Source: an uncultured Collinsella sp. (GTDB taxonomy: Bacteria; Actinomycetota; Coriobacteriia; Coriobacteriales; Coriobacteriaceae). Taken from it: 23,898 bases of DNA. Where the stretch lies: contig CABTWP010000031.1 of assembly GCA_902488525.1 (NCBI GenBank), positions 1 to 23,898 of the forward strand. Reading direction: 5' to 3'. The notes under the pieces were generated by a model that ran no database searches, had not been told where the DNA came from, and saw nothing but the letters and a program-made list of their open reading frames with translations. The first letter of the stretch is position 1; every line of letters starts with the position of its first letter. The position numbers and the translations under genes were made by a program. Below, piece by piece: positions 6,680 through 13,854 of this stretch.

Positions 6680-7018
6680 ATGGAATATCGACAGACAGAC
6701 GGCAAAACTCGGCGCGTACACAAGCAGTATGTGGACGTCGTGGCTCGCATCCTCGCGGGCGGACAAGTCGTGCCGGTTACCGTCTGCTGGGTCGACGGTC
6801 GCTGCTTTACGATTGACGAGATTGTCTCGTCCACGGGCTTTGGCTTAACGGTTCACGGTGTTCGTACGGCGACCTATAAGGTGCGTTTTGGCGGGCACGC
6901 GACCGAGTTGTATCTGGAGGACCAGACGCGCGAGCGGGCGGACGGCTCGCAGGCACACGTGATGCGTTGGTGGGTCTGGGCCTTTGATCGCACGCTCGAG
7001 GGCGAGCGCCGTAGGTAA
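6680..7018 (+). CDS. Conserved hypothetical protein (112 aa)
   Basis: The small soluble protein starts MEYRQTDGKTRRVHKQYVDVVARI. The middle pattern, QVVPVTVCWVDGRCFTIDEIVSSTG...VHGVRTATYKVRFGGHATELYLE, followed by RWWVWAFD, resembles a family of uncharacterised Gram-positive proteins of about 100 residues with a xPxxxxWxDGRxYxID core; I know no function for them. The ATG at 6680 is preceded directly by AGGAGG (6673-6678), one base away. That is too close for a normal Shine-Dalgarno, but fits a leaderless transcript from the promoter at 6643-6672. An earlier ATG at 6659 and the open frame to 6593 lack ribosome sites. It is transcribed away from pit and is followed 79 bp later by the BI-1 gene. 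Confidence 0.75.
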   Translation: MEYRQTDGKTRRVHKQYVDVVARILAGGQVVPVTVCWVDGRCFTIDEIVSSTGFGLTVHGVRTATYKVRFGGHATELYLEDQTRERADGSQAHVMRWWVWAFDRTLEGERRR

Positions 7019-7097
7019 GGACGTACGGCATTCGGGTACAATGACAGGAATCTTGTCAGCTACTGCGCTGTCGCGGCGCTTTTGAAAGGACGAAATT

Positions 7098-7793
7098 ATG
7101 AACGATATTCAGGGCTATCAGAACGGCCCCATCGAAACCGGCGCAAGCCGTGCCAAGGAGATGTCGCCGCGTGCGTATAATCTTGCCATGTCTGCCCTCA
7201 TCTTCTTGGGCTTTTGTGCCATGGGCGCTGGTGCTTACTTTACGAGCACCATGGCGTTTGCCCGCATGATGATGAGCGGCGCCGCCCTGCCACTGGTCTT
7301 TGGCTCGTTTATTTTGACCATCGTCGGCATGGTCATGATGTCGGCCGCCGCCAGTAAGCAGTCCGTGGGCCTGTCCCTTGTGGGCTACGTAATCTTTGCG
7401 AGCACCTTTGGCCTGACCGCGTCGTTTGGCCTTGCCAACTACGACCTGCCCACCATCAACACTGCCTTTATCGCCACGGCCGCCATCACCTTTGTCTTTG
7501 GCGCCTTGGGCGTGACGTTCCCCAAGTTTTTCCAGCGCGTATATGGCATCGGTTTTGGCATTCTGCTCGCTACTATTCTGGTTGAGATCGTGCTGATGTT
7601 CATGGGCGTCTCACAGACCATCACCGACCTGATCGTGATCGTGGTGTTCGCCGGCTTTATTGGCTACGACACCTATGTTGCCACGACGGTGCCGCCTACG
7701 CTGCCCAACGCCGTGCTTATGGCCTCTAACCTGTTCGTGGATATTATCAACGTGTTCCTGCGCATCCTGAACATCCTTGGTCGTCGCGACTAG
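7098..7793 (+). CDS. Bax inhibitor-1/YccA (TMBIM) family membrane protein
   Basis: This 231-residue protein has seven predicted hydrophobic segments, beginning near residue 29 and ending before the C-terminal NILGRRD. It is of the bacterial BI-1 type (YetJ, YbhL). Bacterial relatives such as Bacillus YetJ act as pH-sensitive calcium leak channels. The key di-aspartyl pair appears to be kept as D191 in FIGYDTYVA and D215 in LFVDIINVFLRIL. The first 25 residues are polar and Gly-rich, a cytosolic extension. The start has GAAAGGA nine bases upstream. TACAAT at 7037-7042 may be a -10 box, and an inverted repeat TGACA/TGTCA (7042-7046, 7054-7058) lies just after it, where an operator could sit. 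A terminator follows, so this is probably a single-gene unit. The physiological role here is not readable. Confidence 0.92.
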   Translation: MNDIQGYQNGPIETGASRAKEMSPRAYNLAMSALIFLGFCAMGAGAYFTSTMAFARMMMSGAALPLVFGSFILTIVGMVMMSAAASKQSVGLSLVGYVIFASTFGLTASFGLANYDLPTINTAFIATAAITFVFGALGVTFPKFFQRVYGIGFGILLATILVEIVLMFMGVSQTITDLIVIVVFAGFIGYDTYVATTVPPTLPNAVLMASNLFVDIINVFLRILNILGRRD

Positions 7794-7835
7794 TACCAAA
7801 TTGCAGCGGTGCTTGCGCACGTGTAAATCGATGCG

Positions 7836-7864
7836 AAAGGCGGTCCTTCGGGGCCGTCTTTTTT
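7836..7864 (+). terminator. Rho-independent terminator of the BI-1 gene
   Basis: A 10-bp stem (7837-7846 with 7851-7860, two G-U wobbles) is capped by a TTCG tetraloop and followed by a T-run at 7859-7864. Confidence 0.9.
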
Positions 7865-7930
7865 GTACACGGCGGGGTATCATGGATGGGAAAAGCCGAT
7901 GGCGGCAGAGACCGAGAAAGGTGACCACTT

Positions 7931-9064
7931 ATGGCAGATGTTGACAACAGGAACCGTAACCGCAGGTCCAACCGAGCGGGTCAGCCCAATCCCAAGCGCG
8001 AGGCCCGTGCCAAGGCCGCCGAGCGTCACGTGGCAACTGTGTCCGAAGCGTGCGCCAAGGATATCGAGCGTTCGCTTGCCGGTGTGTGCGAGTTCGATGG
8101 TATGCCTGCCGGTTTTGTCGCGGCGATGAAGGCCAAGGCCCAAGCGGCCGACGCTGTCGAGGAACAGGTTGCCGAGGAGTCTGAGGCCGCCGAGTCCGAG
8201 ACCGCTGAGGTTGCGTCCGCCGAGACCGAGGTTACGGCCGAGCCTGCACCCGCAGAGGAGGCCACGGAGACCGAGTCCGCGCCTGCCGCCGAGGAGCCCG
8301 CTCCGGTCCTGCCCGAGGTCACCGTGCTCGACGCCTCTGCCACGCAGGCCATTCTGGATAACGGCCGAGGCTACGCGCAATTCTGCGACATGGCCGTGCT
8401 CGCCTTTGCCTCGTTCACCAACCCGGGCGGCGGCTACATCCAGGGCTATCTGGGTCAGGAGGCCACGCTCTGTGCCGATTCGTACCTGTACAACGTGCTC
8501 GATAAACAGCGCAAATGGTACGGCGAGAACCGTCGCCGCAACATCAACTGCGAGCTTTACCGCAACCGTGCGCTGGTGGTGCCTGCGGTGCGCTTCGACC
8601 GCAACCACGTGCATGCGTATGCCGACGTGATCGTGGCCGCCGCGCCCAACGTCAAGCGCGCTCGCCAGGAGTATCGCGTGGGTGACGATGCCCTGCTGGA
8701 CGCCCTGCGCGATCGCATCCGCTTTGTGCTTGCCATCTGCGACGAGCTGGGTCGCGAGAAGCTCGTGCTGGGCGCTTGGGGCTGCGACAACAACGGCTTT
8801 GACGCCGAGGCCGTGGCCGAGCTCTTCCGCAAGGAGCTCGCATCGGGCAACTTTAAGGTCAAGCAGGTCTTTTTTGCCGTGCCCTCTACGCGCTGGGACG
8901 AAGATTTCGCCAAGTTCGAGCACGTGCTGGCAAACTTCCCCGAGCGCAACGAGGAGTCCTATGCCCAGGTTGCCGCTCGCGCTGCGGCTGCCCGCGCCGC
9001 CGAGCAGGCCCAGGCTGCCGCCGAGGACGATGAAGACGATGACGATTGGCGCAAGTACCTGTAA
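7931..9064 (+). CDS. PARG-like macrodomain protein (TIGR02452/DUF2263 type), altered catalytic motif
   Basis: This 377-residue protein has the microbial PARG fold signature. The core region VLAFASFTNPGGGYIQGYLGQEATLCADSYLYNVL (155-190) carries GGG at 166-168 and QE at 176-177, spaced as in the family pattern GGG-x(6-8)-QEE. The third position is Ala178 instead of the Glu that is catalytic in poly(ADP-ribose) glycohydrolases. The C-terminal half has LGAWGCDNNGFDAEAVAELF, the usual WGCGxFxN-like motif in changed form. Two low-complexity parts are unusual: an acidic Ala/Glu/Pro-rich insert at about 75-128 between the N-terminal part and the core, and an Ala-rich helix ending in DDEDDDDWRKYL. A Shine-Dalgarno GAAAGGTGA precedes the start. 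It may bind rather than hydrolyse ADP-ribose. Family membership is good; activity is uncertain. Confidence 0.82.
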   Translation: MADVDNRNRNRRSNRAGQPNPKREARAKAAERHVATVSEACAKDIERSLAGVCEFDGMPAGFVAAMKAKAQAADAVEEQVAEESEAAESETAEVASAETEVTAEPAPAEEATETESAPAAEEPAPVLPEVTVLDASATQAILDNGRGYAQFCDMAVLAFASFTNPGGGYIQGYLGQEATLCADSYLYNVLDKQRKWYGENRRRNINCELYRNRALVVPAVRFDRNHVHAYADVIVAAAPNVKRARQEYRVGDDALLDALRDRIRFVLAICDELGREKLVLGAWGCDNNGFDAEAVAELFRKELASGNFKVKQVFFAVPSTRWDEDFAKFEHVLANFPERNEESYAQVAARAAAARAAEQAQAAAEDDEDDDDWRKYL

Positions 9065-9092
9065 TCGGTATGTACTGACAGATAGGTCGATC

Positions 9093-9129
9093 CGGCGGGA
9101 GAGACTGCTCCCGCCGACTTTTTCTTTTT
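9093..9129 (+). terminator. Rho-independent terminator of the PARG-like gene
   Basis: A 9-bp perfect stem CGGCGGGAG/CTCCCGCCG (9093-9101, 9108-9116) has a 6-nt loop and is followed by a long T-rich tract at 9119-9129. Confidence 0.92.
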
Positions 9130-9148
9130 ACTAGAGGAAGGGCTTACG

Positions 9149-9808
9149 ATGAAAAACGTTCTATGCTTTGGCGACAGCAATACCTACGGCTATGATCCGG
9201 CGGGCATGCGCGACGGCACCGCGGTACGCTATGCGCACGATGTGCGCTGGTGCGGCGTGGCCCAGCGCGACCTGGGCGAGGGCTGGCACGTGATTGAGGA
9301 AGGCCTCAACGGCCGCACGACGGTACGCGACGACATGTGCCATCTGGACACTAATCTCAACGGCATCCGCGCGTTGCCGATGCTGCTCGAGGCTCATAAG
9401 CCGCTGGATGCGATCGTGATTATGCTGGGCACCAACGACTGCAAGACGGTCTTTAGCGTGGGGGCTGCCGATATCGCTGACGGTGCCATGGCGCTGATTC
9501 GCACCGTCCGCGCGTTTCCCTGGACCGAAGCCGCGCCCTGCCCGCGTATTCTGCTGATGGCGCCTATCAAGATTAAACCGCAGATCGCCGATGTGTACAT
9601 GACCGATTTTGACGAGCGCTCCGTCGAGGCCTCGGAGCATTTTGCCGAATACTATGCGTATGCTGCTAAACAGTTTGGCTGCGACTTTTTGAATGCCGCT
9701 GATTTTGCCGAGCCGGGCGATATCGATTATCTGCACATGATGCCCGAAAGCCACGAGAGCCTGGGCCACGCCGTGGCAGCCAAGCTCCAAGAGATGCTCG
9801 GAGAGTAG
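9149..9808 (+). CDS. SGNH/GDSL-type hydrolase
   Basis: This 219-residue protein is of the arylesterase-like SGNH type; it acts on ester or acetyl groups of unknown substrates. The four consensus blocks are visible: GDSNTYG near the N-terminus (catalytic Ser in block I), GLNGRTT (block II region, Gly), MLGTNDCK (block III, Asn), and DYLHMMPESHESLGHAVA near the C-terminus (block V, Asp-x-x-His and SH). No signal peptide is present, so it is probably cytosolic. The start is placed by GAGGAAGGGC ahead of the ATG. It lies between two strong hairpins (9093-9129 and 9815-9859) and converges on thiD, so it probably forms its own transcript. Confidence 0.9.
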   Translation: MKNVLCFGDSNTYGYDPAGMRDGTAVRYAHDVRWCGVAQRDLGEGWHVIEEGLNGRTTVRDDMCHLDTNLNGIRALPMLLEAHKPLDAIVIMLGTNDCKTVFSVGAADIADGAMALIRTVRAFPWTEAAPCPRILLMAPIKIKPQIADVYMTDFDERSVEASEHFAEYYAYAAKQFGCDFLNAADFAEPGDIDYLHMMPESHESLGHAVAAKLQEMLGE

Positions 9809-9814
9809 CGCGAC

Positions 9815-9859
9815 CCCAAGCCACCGCAAAGGGGACGGGCGCCTTTGCGGTGGCTTGGG
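9815..9859. terminator. 18-bp perfect hairpin between convergent genes
   Basis: Arms 9815-9832 and 9842-9859 are exactly complementary over 18 bases with a 9-nt loop. The hairpin sits between the SGNH hydrolase stop and the thiD stop, which converge, so it can act for both strands. There is no strong T-run on either side. Confidence 0.75.
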
Positions 9860-9868
9860 CTGCGAATC

Positions 9869-10699
9869 TTAATACTGCCACATGTGGTTGACGGGGCCGG
9901 AGCCTTTGCCCATGTCAAAGCCGGCGGCCAGAGCGCCTGTCAGGTAGGCCTTGCCGGCGTTGACGGCGTCGGCAAGATCCATGCCCTGAGCCAGCGCGCA
10001 GGCGATGGCGGACGAGAGCGTGCATCCGGTGCCGTGCGTGTTGTCGGTCTCGATGCGCTTGTGGCGGAACCACGTGGTGAGTGGATCTCCCAGATGGTTG
10101 CCCTCGTCATCGAGTGGAGCGGGTTCGGCCAGTACATCGTTGGCCTCGTTGACAAGATGCCCACCCTTAACGAGGGATGCGCAACCAAAGCGGCGGGTGA
10201 GGAGCATGGCAGCATTTTGCTGCGTGCGCTCGGAGTCGACCTCGTAGTCGAGCAGGGCCATGGCCTCGGGAATATTGGGCGTGATAACCGTCGCCAGCGG
10301 GAACAGGCGGCGGGTGAGCGCCTCGGCGGCATCTTCGGCAATCAGCCGCGCGCCCGAGGTGGCGACCATGACGGGGTCGACGACCACGTTCGTTGCGTTC
10401 CAGGCGCTCAAGCGGTCGGCGATGACTTCGATAATCTCGGCAGAGGAAACCATGCCGATCTTGATGGCGCTCGGGCGGATATCGTCAAAAACGGCGTCAA
10501 TTTGCGCGGCTACGATATCTGGTGAGATATCCTGCACGGCGGTAACGCCCAGTGTGTTTTGCGCTGTGATGGCGGTGATGGCCGTCTCGGCATACAGGCG
10601 GTGCGCCGTGATGGTCTTGATGTCGGCCTGAATGCCGGCGCCGCCGCTGGAATCGGATCCCGCGATGGACAGGACGGCAGGTACCTTACTACGATCCAT
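9869..10699 (-). CDS. thiD: Hydroxymethylpyrimidine/phosphomethylpyrimidine kinase ThiD
   Basis: ThiD (276 residues) phosphorylates HMP and HMP-phosphate to HMP-pyrophosphate, the pyrimidine donor for thiamine phosphate. It is a cytosolic ribokinase-fold enzyme. Seen motifs are VLSIAGSDSSGGAGIQADIKT (9-29, substrate site), VVVDPVMVATSGARL (mid-protein), TPNIPEA, LVKGGHL, and the ATP/anion-hole motif DNTHGTGCTLSSAIA (about 228-242). The start ATG at 10699-10697 has AAGGGAG upstream on the minus strand. It follows thiC on the same strand with a 182-bp gap that holds hairpins and a TATAAT box, so it may have its own promoter as well as read-through from thiC. Confidence 0.95.
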   Translation of the reverse strand: MDRSKVPAVLSIAGSDSSGGAGIQADIKTITAHRLYAETAITAITAQNTLGVTAVQDISPDIVAAQIDAVFDDIRPSAIKIGMVSSAEIIEVIADRLSAWNATNVVVDPVMVATSGARLIAEDAAEALTRRLFPLATVITPNIPEAMALLDYEVDSERTQQNAAMLLTRRFGCASLVKGGHLVNEANDVLAEPAPLDDEGNHLGDPLTTWFRHKRIETDNTHGTGCTLSSAIACALAQGMDLADAVNAGKAYLTGALAAGFDMGKGSGPVNHMWQY

Positions 10700-10881
10700 G
10701 TTCGCTCCCTTGTTCGGTCGGAATCAAATGGGTCTTTAAGCCAGCATTATAAAGATGCCCGGGCCGACTCTATGTCGAACCCGGGCGGGCGATGCAATCT
10801 TTACGCAAATGTAAGCAAATGTTCACACGTCAACAATTGATAGGCACCAGCTCGCCGCCAGAAGCGGCCGCGGCGATAAGG
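10700..10881 (-). promoter_or_regulatory. thiC-thiD intergenic region: hairpins and candidate thiD -10 box
   Basis: Read on the minus strand, a 7-bp stem after the thiC stop (10876-10870 with 10858-10852) is followed by a direct repeat of ACATTTGC spaced 10 bases apart (10805-10822). Next comes a hairpin GCCCGGG/CCCGGGC (10757-10763, 10780-10786) enclosing an inner CGAC/GTCG stem. TATAAT follows at 10751-10746, about 50 bases before the thiD start. No convincing -35 box precedes it. Confidence 0.45.
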
Positions 10882-12216
10882 CTAGTCCTCCATGCCAAGG
10901 TCGATCGTGGTGCCCTCGAAGATCTTGTTGACGGTGCGGACGGCGCACATCTTGCCGCACATGGTGCAGGTGCCCTCGGTGGCGGCGGGGGATTCCTCGT
11001 AGCGCTTCTTGCCCGTAACCGGGTCGAGCGCGCACTTCCACATGGCATCCCAGTCGAGCTTGCGGCGTGCCTGGCCCATCTTGTCGTCCATGTCGCGCGC
11101 GTGGGGCACCTTTTTGGCGATGTCGGCGGCGTGTGCGGCGATTTTGGTGGCCATGAGGCCGTCGAGCACATCCTGGGCGTTAGGCAGGCATAGGTGCTCG
11201 GCCGGTGTCACGTAGCACAGGAAGTCGGCACCGGAGCTGGCGGAGATGGCGCCGCCGATGGCGGCGGTGATGTGGTCGTAACCCACGCCGATATCGGTCA
11301 CCAGCGGCCCGAGCACATAGAACGGAGCATTGTGGCACAGGCGCTTCTGCAGTTTCATGTTGGCGGCGATCTCGTCGAGCGCCATGTGACCCGGGCCCTC
11401 GACCATGACCTGGACGCCGGCGGCCCAAGCGCGCTTGCACAGCTTGCCCAGCTCGATCATCTCAGCGGTCTCGGTGGCGTCGTTGGAGTCGTAGAGGCAG
11501 CCCGGGCGGCAGGAGTCGCCGAGCGAAATCGTCACGTCGTACTCGTGGCAAATCTCGAGCAACTCATCGTAGAACTCATAGAAGGGGTTCTCGTTGCCGG
11601 TGACCTCCATCCAACCAAACAGCAGCGAGCCGCCGCGGCTCACGATGTTCATGAGGCGGCCGGTCTCCTTAAAGGTCTTGGTGACCGACTTGTTGATGCC
11701 GCAGTGGATGGTCATAAAGTCCACGCCGTCCTCGGCGTGCGCGCGCACGACCTCGAACAGGTCGTCCTTGGTAAGCTTGACCAGCGGCTTTTCCATGTAG
11801 CCGATGGCGTCGTACATGGGGACGGTGCCCACCATGAGCGGGGTCTCGTCGATGAGCTGCTGGCGGAACTGACGCGTCTTGCCCGAGTTGGAGAGGTCCA
11901 TGATGGCGTCGGCGCCAAAGTCCTCAGCGATCTTGACCTTCTTCCATTCCTCGGCGGCATCGGCCTTGTCGCCCGAGATGCCCAGGTTGACGTTGACCTT
12001 GGTGGACAGGCCCTCACCGACGCCAAAGGCGCGCATGCCCTTTTTGATATGCACGATGTTGGCGGGAATGGCGATGCGGCCGTCGGCCACGCGCTCGCGG
12101 ATGTACTCGGGGTCGCGATGCTCGCGCTCGGCGACTTCCTTCATCTGCGGCGTGATCTGCCCGGCACGGGCGAAGTCGATTTGCGTGACGAGCTTGGGCT
12201 CGGTCTGTGTGCTCAT
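10882..12216 (-). CDS. thiC: Phosphomethylpyrimidine synthase ThiC
   Basis: ThiC converts aminoimidazole ribotide to HMP-phosphate with a [4Fe-4S] cluster and S-adenosylmethionine, the committed step of the pyrimidine branch of thiamine synthesis. From the ATG at 12216-12214 it has 444 residues, the short form common in Gram-positives and archaea. Seen motifs include ANIVHIKKGMRAFGVGEGLSTKVNVNLG, GADAIMDLSNSG, DFMTIHCGIN, SLGDSCRPGCLYDSND, VMVEGPGHMALDEI, YVLGPLVTDIGVGYDHITAAIGG and the C-terminal cluster ligands CTMCGKMCAV (C-x2-C-x3-C). An ATG eight codons upstream (12240) lies inside the riboswitch and is not the start. Regulation is by the TPP riboswitch at 12226-12315, whose 3' end carries the Shine-Dalgarno. 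Confidence 0.97.
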   Translation of the reverse strand: MSTQTEPKLVTQIDFARAGQITPQMKEVAEREHRDPEYIRERVADGRIAIPANIVHIKKGMRAFGVGEGLSTKVNVNLGISGDKADAAEEWKKVKIAEDFGADAIMDLSNSGKTRQFRQQLIDETPLMVGTVPMYDAIGYMEKPLVKLTKDDLFEVVRAHAEDGVDFMTIHCGINKSVTKTFKETGRLMNIVSRGGSLLFGWMEVTGNENPFYEFYDELLEICHEYDVTISLGDSCRPGCLYDSNDATETAEMIELGKLCKRAWAAGVQVMVEGPGHMALDEIAANMKLQKRLCHNAPFYVLGPLVTDIGVGYDHITAAIGGAISASSGADFLCYVTPAEHLCLPNAQDVLDGLMATKIAAHAADIAKKVPHARDMDDKMGQARRKLDWDAMWKCALDPVTGKKRYEESPAATEGTCTMCGKMCAVRTVNKIFEGTTIDLGMED

Positions 12217-12225
12217 TGGCACGGC

Positions 12226-12315
12226 TCCCTTCGTTGGCATTACCCATATCAGGTTTGCGGGTCAGGGCGGGCGCGCCCAGTCTCAGCCTGCCGTCTTGTC
12301 CTGCAAGCTCCCCGT
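12226..12315 (-). promoter_or_regulatory. TPP riboswitch (THI element) of thiC
   Basis: On the minus strand the conserved THI-element blocks appear in order: ACGGGGAGC (12315-12307), GGCTGAGA, GACCCGC, AACCTGATATGGGTAATGCC and the closing CAACGAAGGGA at 12226. The thiC Shine-Dalgarno (AAGGGAG) is the last part of this 3' strand, with the ATG ten bases on. TPP binding should therefore hide the ribosome site directly (translational control). No terminator hairpin is seen between the aptamer and the gene. Confidence 0.96.
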
Positions 12316-12331
12316 TTATGTAATGGGCTCA

Positions 12332-12337
12332 AGTATA
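12332..12337 (-). promoter_or_regulatory. Candidate -10 box for the thiC transcript
   Basis: TATACT on the minus strand (12337 to 12332) would place the transcription start near 12325, just before the riboswitch begins at 12315. The -35 region is weak (AGGCCA at 17-bp spacing). Confidence 0.4.
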
Positions 12338-12387
12338 GCTCGAATGGGTACGATTGGCCTAACGAGCGTGCTTGTGGGGAGGCGTAC

Positions 12388-12903
12388 ATGGAAGACAAGC
12401 ATCTATATCGAGAGACGCAATGGGATGTATCGGCCGAGGAAAGCCGTGCGCACCATGGGTTGGTCGCGATTGGTTTTGCGGTGCTTGCCGTGCTGGTGAT
12501 TGCCTTTTGTATTTGGACGTTCGGCGGTCCTGGCGGCGCCACCTGGGGGTTTGAAGCCGACGAGGGCCTGCCGATTATGACCATGAAAGTTTCTGGTGGC
12601 AACACGGTTGCCGCACCGGGCGACTATTGGTATCCGCGCGACGAGTTTGTGCAGCTGCAGCTGAGCGGCGGGTCTATTCCGGGCGAAGAAATCGAATGCG
12701 TGACGTTTGATGCGACGCTCAAAACGCTGTCGGTCGAGCTCAAAGAACAAGGGGATGAGCCCACGACGATGGATATTGCTCTGACCGAATGGCGCCTGGA
12801 GCCTCCGTCGGGCGTCAAGGTGTCCGAGGTGGAGCATGTCAAGATTACCTATCAGGACGGCTCGATAAATGAAATTGCCAAAGCCGACGGTCTGGCGGAA
12901 TAG
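12388..12903 (+). CDS. Membrane-anchored hypothetical protein
   Basis: This 171-residue protein starts MEDKHLYRETQWDVSAEE. GGGGAGG lies at 12376-12382, six bases before the ATG, which fixes the start although the open frame continues far upstream across thiC. One membrane segment covers about residues 24-45 (GLVAIGFAVLAVLVIAFCIWTF). It follows a charged 23-residue cytosolic end, so the remainder is probably outside the cell. The outer part looks like a single beta-rich domain (GDYWYPRDEFVQLQLSG, IECVTFDATLKTLSVEL, HVKITYQDGSINEIAKADG). I recognise no family. It diverges from thiC with a 70-bp gap and converges on yaaA with 40 bp between stops. Confidence 0.85.
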   Translation: MEDKHLYRETQWDVSAEESRAHHGLVAIGFAVLAVLVIAFCIWTFGGPGGATWGFEADEGLPIMTMKVSGGNTVAAPGDYWYPRDEFVQLQLSGGSIPGEEIECVTFDATLKTLSVELKEQGDEPTTMDIALTEWRLEPPSGVKVSEVEHVKITYQDGSINEIAKADGLAE

Positions 12904-12943
12904 ACGCCGTGCCTAGGCAGCACATTCAAAAGTAGCGATGGTC

Positions 12944-13753
12944 CTACAAGGCCTGTTCGTTCAGGAAGACCAAAGTGCTTTTATTTGAAAGCTCGGGAAA
13001 GTGACGATAACCAACGTCGAACGCGGTGAGCCCACTTACATCCTCGAGCTTGTTTTCTGCCATCCAGCGCACCATGGAGCCGCGCGCCTTTTTGCTGGCG
13101 GTCGAGCGCTGGATGGGTTTGCCGTTGCGGATGCCTTCGCCAAAGAGACATGTGACGACCGTGGCATCGGTGGTGAGGCGGGTGAGAACAGCTTTGGCGT
13201 ATTCCGCGCTGGCGAGGTTGACGATCGTAGCGTTGGAGCCTGCCGGAGCGATAGTCCGTGCGAGCTTGTCGCCCCAAAATGCGTAGAGGTCTCGGGCACC
13301 GTCGACGACAAGCTTCGCGCCCATCTCCAGCCGATACGGTTCAACGGCATGGAAGGGGCGTACGCATCCGTAGAGTCCCGAGAGGATCCAGAGATGGTTT
13401 TGCAGCCAGTCGAGCTGTGCGGCATCCATGACCTCGGGCGCCATGCTTTGGTATTGGATGCCGTGATAGGACATGACGGCGGGGGAGATTCGACGCGCGA
13501 TATCGGGATCGGCGAGGTCGGCATCGCTCAGGACGGGCATAAATTCGTGAAGCGTATCCAGGCACGCTGTAAGCAGCCTGTCGCTCACGTTCCACAGCGC
13601 CTGCAGGCCGCCGCTGCCTTCATTCCGCTCGATATCTAGCAGTGCGCGGTGGAGGCGAGCCGTCTCGCGCACAAAAGGCGGGATGCCCAGGACTTCAAAA
13701 GCATCTTGGGCCGCGCGCATTTGCTTGGCGGGCGAAATGATGACTTGAAGCAT
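12944..13753 (-). CDS. yaaA: YaaA/DUF328 family peroxide stress protein
   Basis: This 269-residue protein starts MLQVIISPAKQMR, the typical opening of the YaaA (DUF328/UPF0246) family; the ATG at 13753-13751 has GAGGAGA upstream on the minus strand. The E. coli relative lowers intracellular free iron under peroxide stress and binds DNA. Family segments seen are YHGIQYQSMAPEVMDAAQLDWLQNHLWILSGLYGCVRPFHAVEPYRLEMG (about 91-140), FWGDKLA (about 155), NLASAEYAKAV, and the C-terminal KKARGSMVRWMAENKLEDVSGLTAFDVGYRH. The N-terminal open frame to 13927 is ignored because it runs through the terminator of the preceding gene. It lies downstream of the M18 aminopeptidase gene but is separated from it by a strong terminator. 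Confidence 0.92.
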   Translation of the reverse strand: MLQVIISPAKQMRAAQDAFEVLGIPPFVRETARLHRALLDIERNEGSGGLQALWNVSDRLLTACLDTLHEFMPVLSDADLADPDIARRISPAVMSYHGIQYQSMAPEVMDAAQLDWLQNHLWILSGLYGCVRPFHAVEPYRLEMGAKLVVDGARDLYAFWGDKLARTIAPAGSNATIVNLASAEYAKAVLTRLTTDATVVTCLFGEGIRNGKPIQRSTASKKARGSMVRWMAENKLEDVSGLTAFDVGYRHFPELSNKSTLVFLNEQAL

Positions 13754-13768
13754 GGACTCTCCTCTGCC

Positions 13769-13841
13769 AAAAAAAGTTGCGGTGGAATACGGTCTGTTTT
13801 GGCCGTTTATGGGCCAGTTTAGTCCGTATTTCACCGCAACT
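13769..13841 (-). terminator. Rho-independent terminator of the M18 aminopeptidase gene
   Basis: On the minus strand, 13841-13821 pairs with 13795-13775: a 10-bp perfect stem, a wobble and 7 more pairs. An inner TGGCC/GGCCA hairpin fills the loop, and T7 follows (the A-run at 13769-13775). This is an unusually long branched terminator. Confidence 0.9.
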
Positions 13842-13854
13842 GATGAAGGGTTGG

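Noticed and set aside
9815..9859. The strong hairpin at 9815 as a mobile repeat like the elements at 4589 and 18303
   Set aside because: It is shorter, has a compact loop, lies between convergent stops and lacks the A/C-rich box, so a bidirectional terminator is enough. The TTGCGGTGG it shares with 13776-13784 is probably chance.
12226..12240. ATG at 12240 as the thiC start
   Set aside because: This ATG is inside the conserved GGGTAATGCC block of the TPP aptamer; the ATG at 12216 has the proper Shine-Dalgarno spacing.
11194..12387. Long open frame on the + strand opposite thiC, in frame with the 12388 gene
   Set aside because: It is the antisense shadow of thiC and its riboswitch; thiC is certain, and only the part from ATG 12388, with its own Shine-Dalgarno, is a gene.
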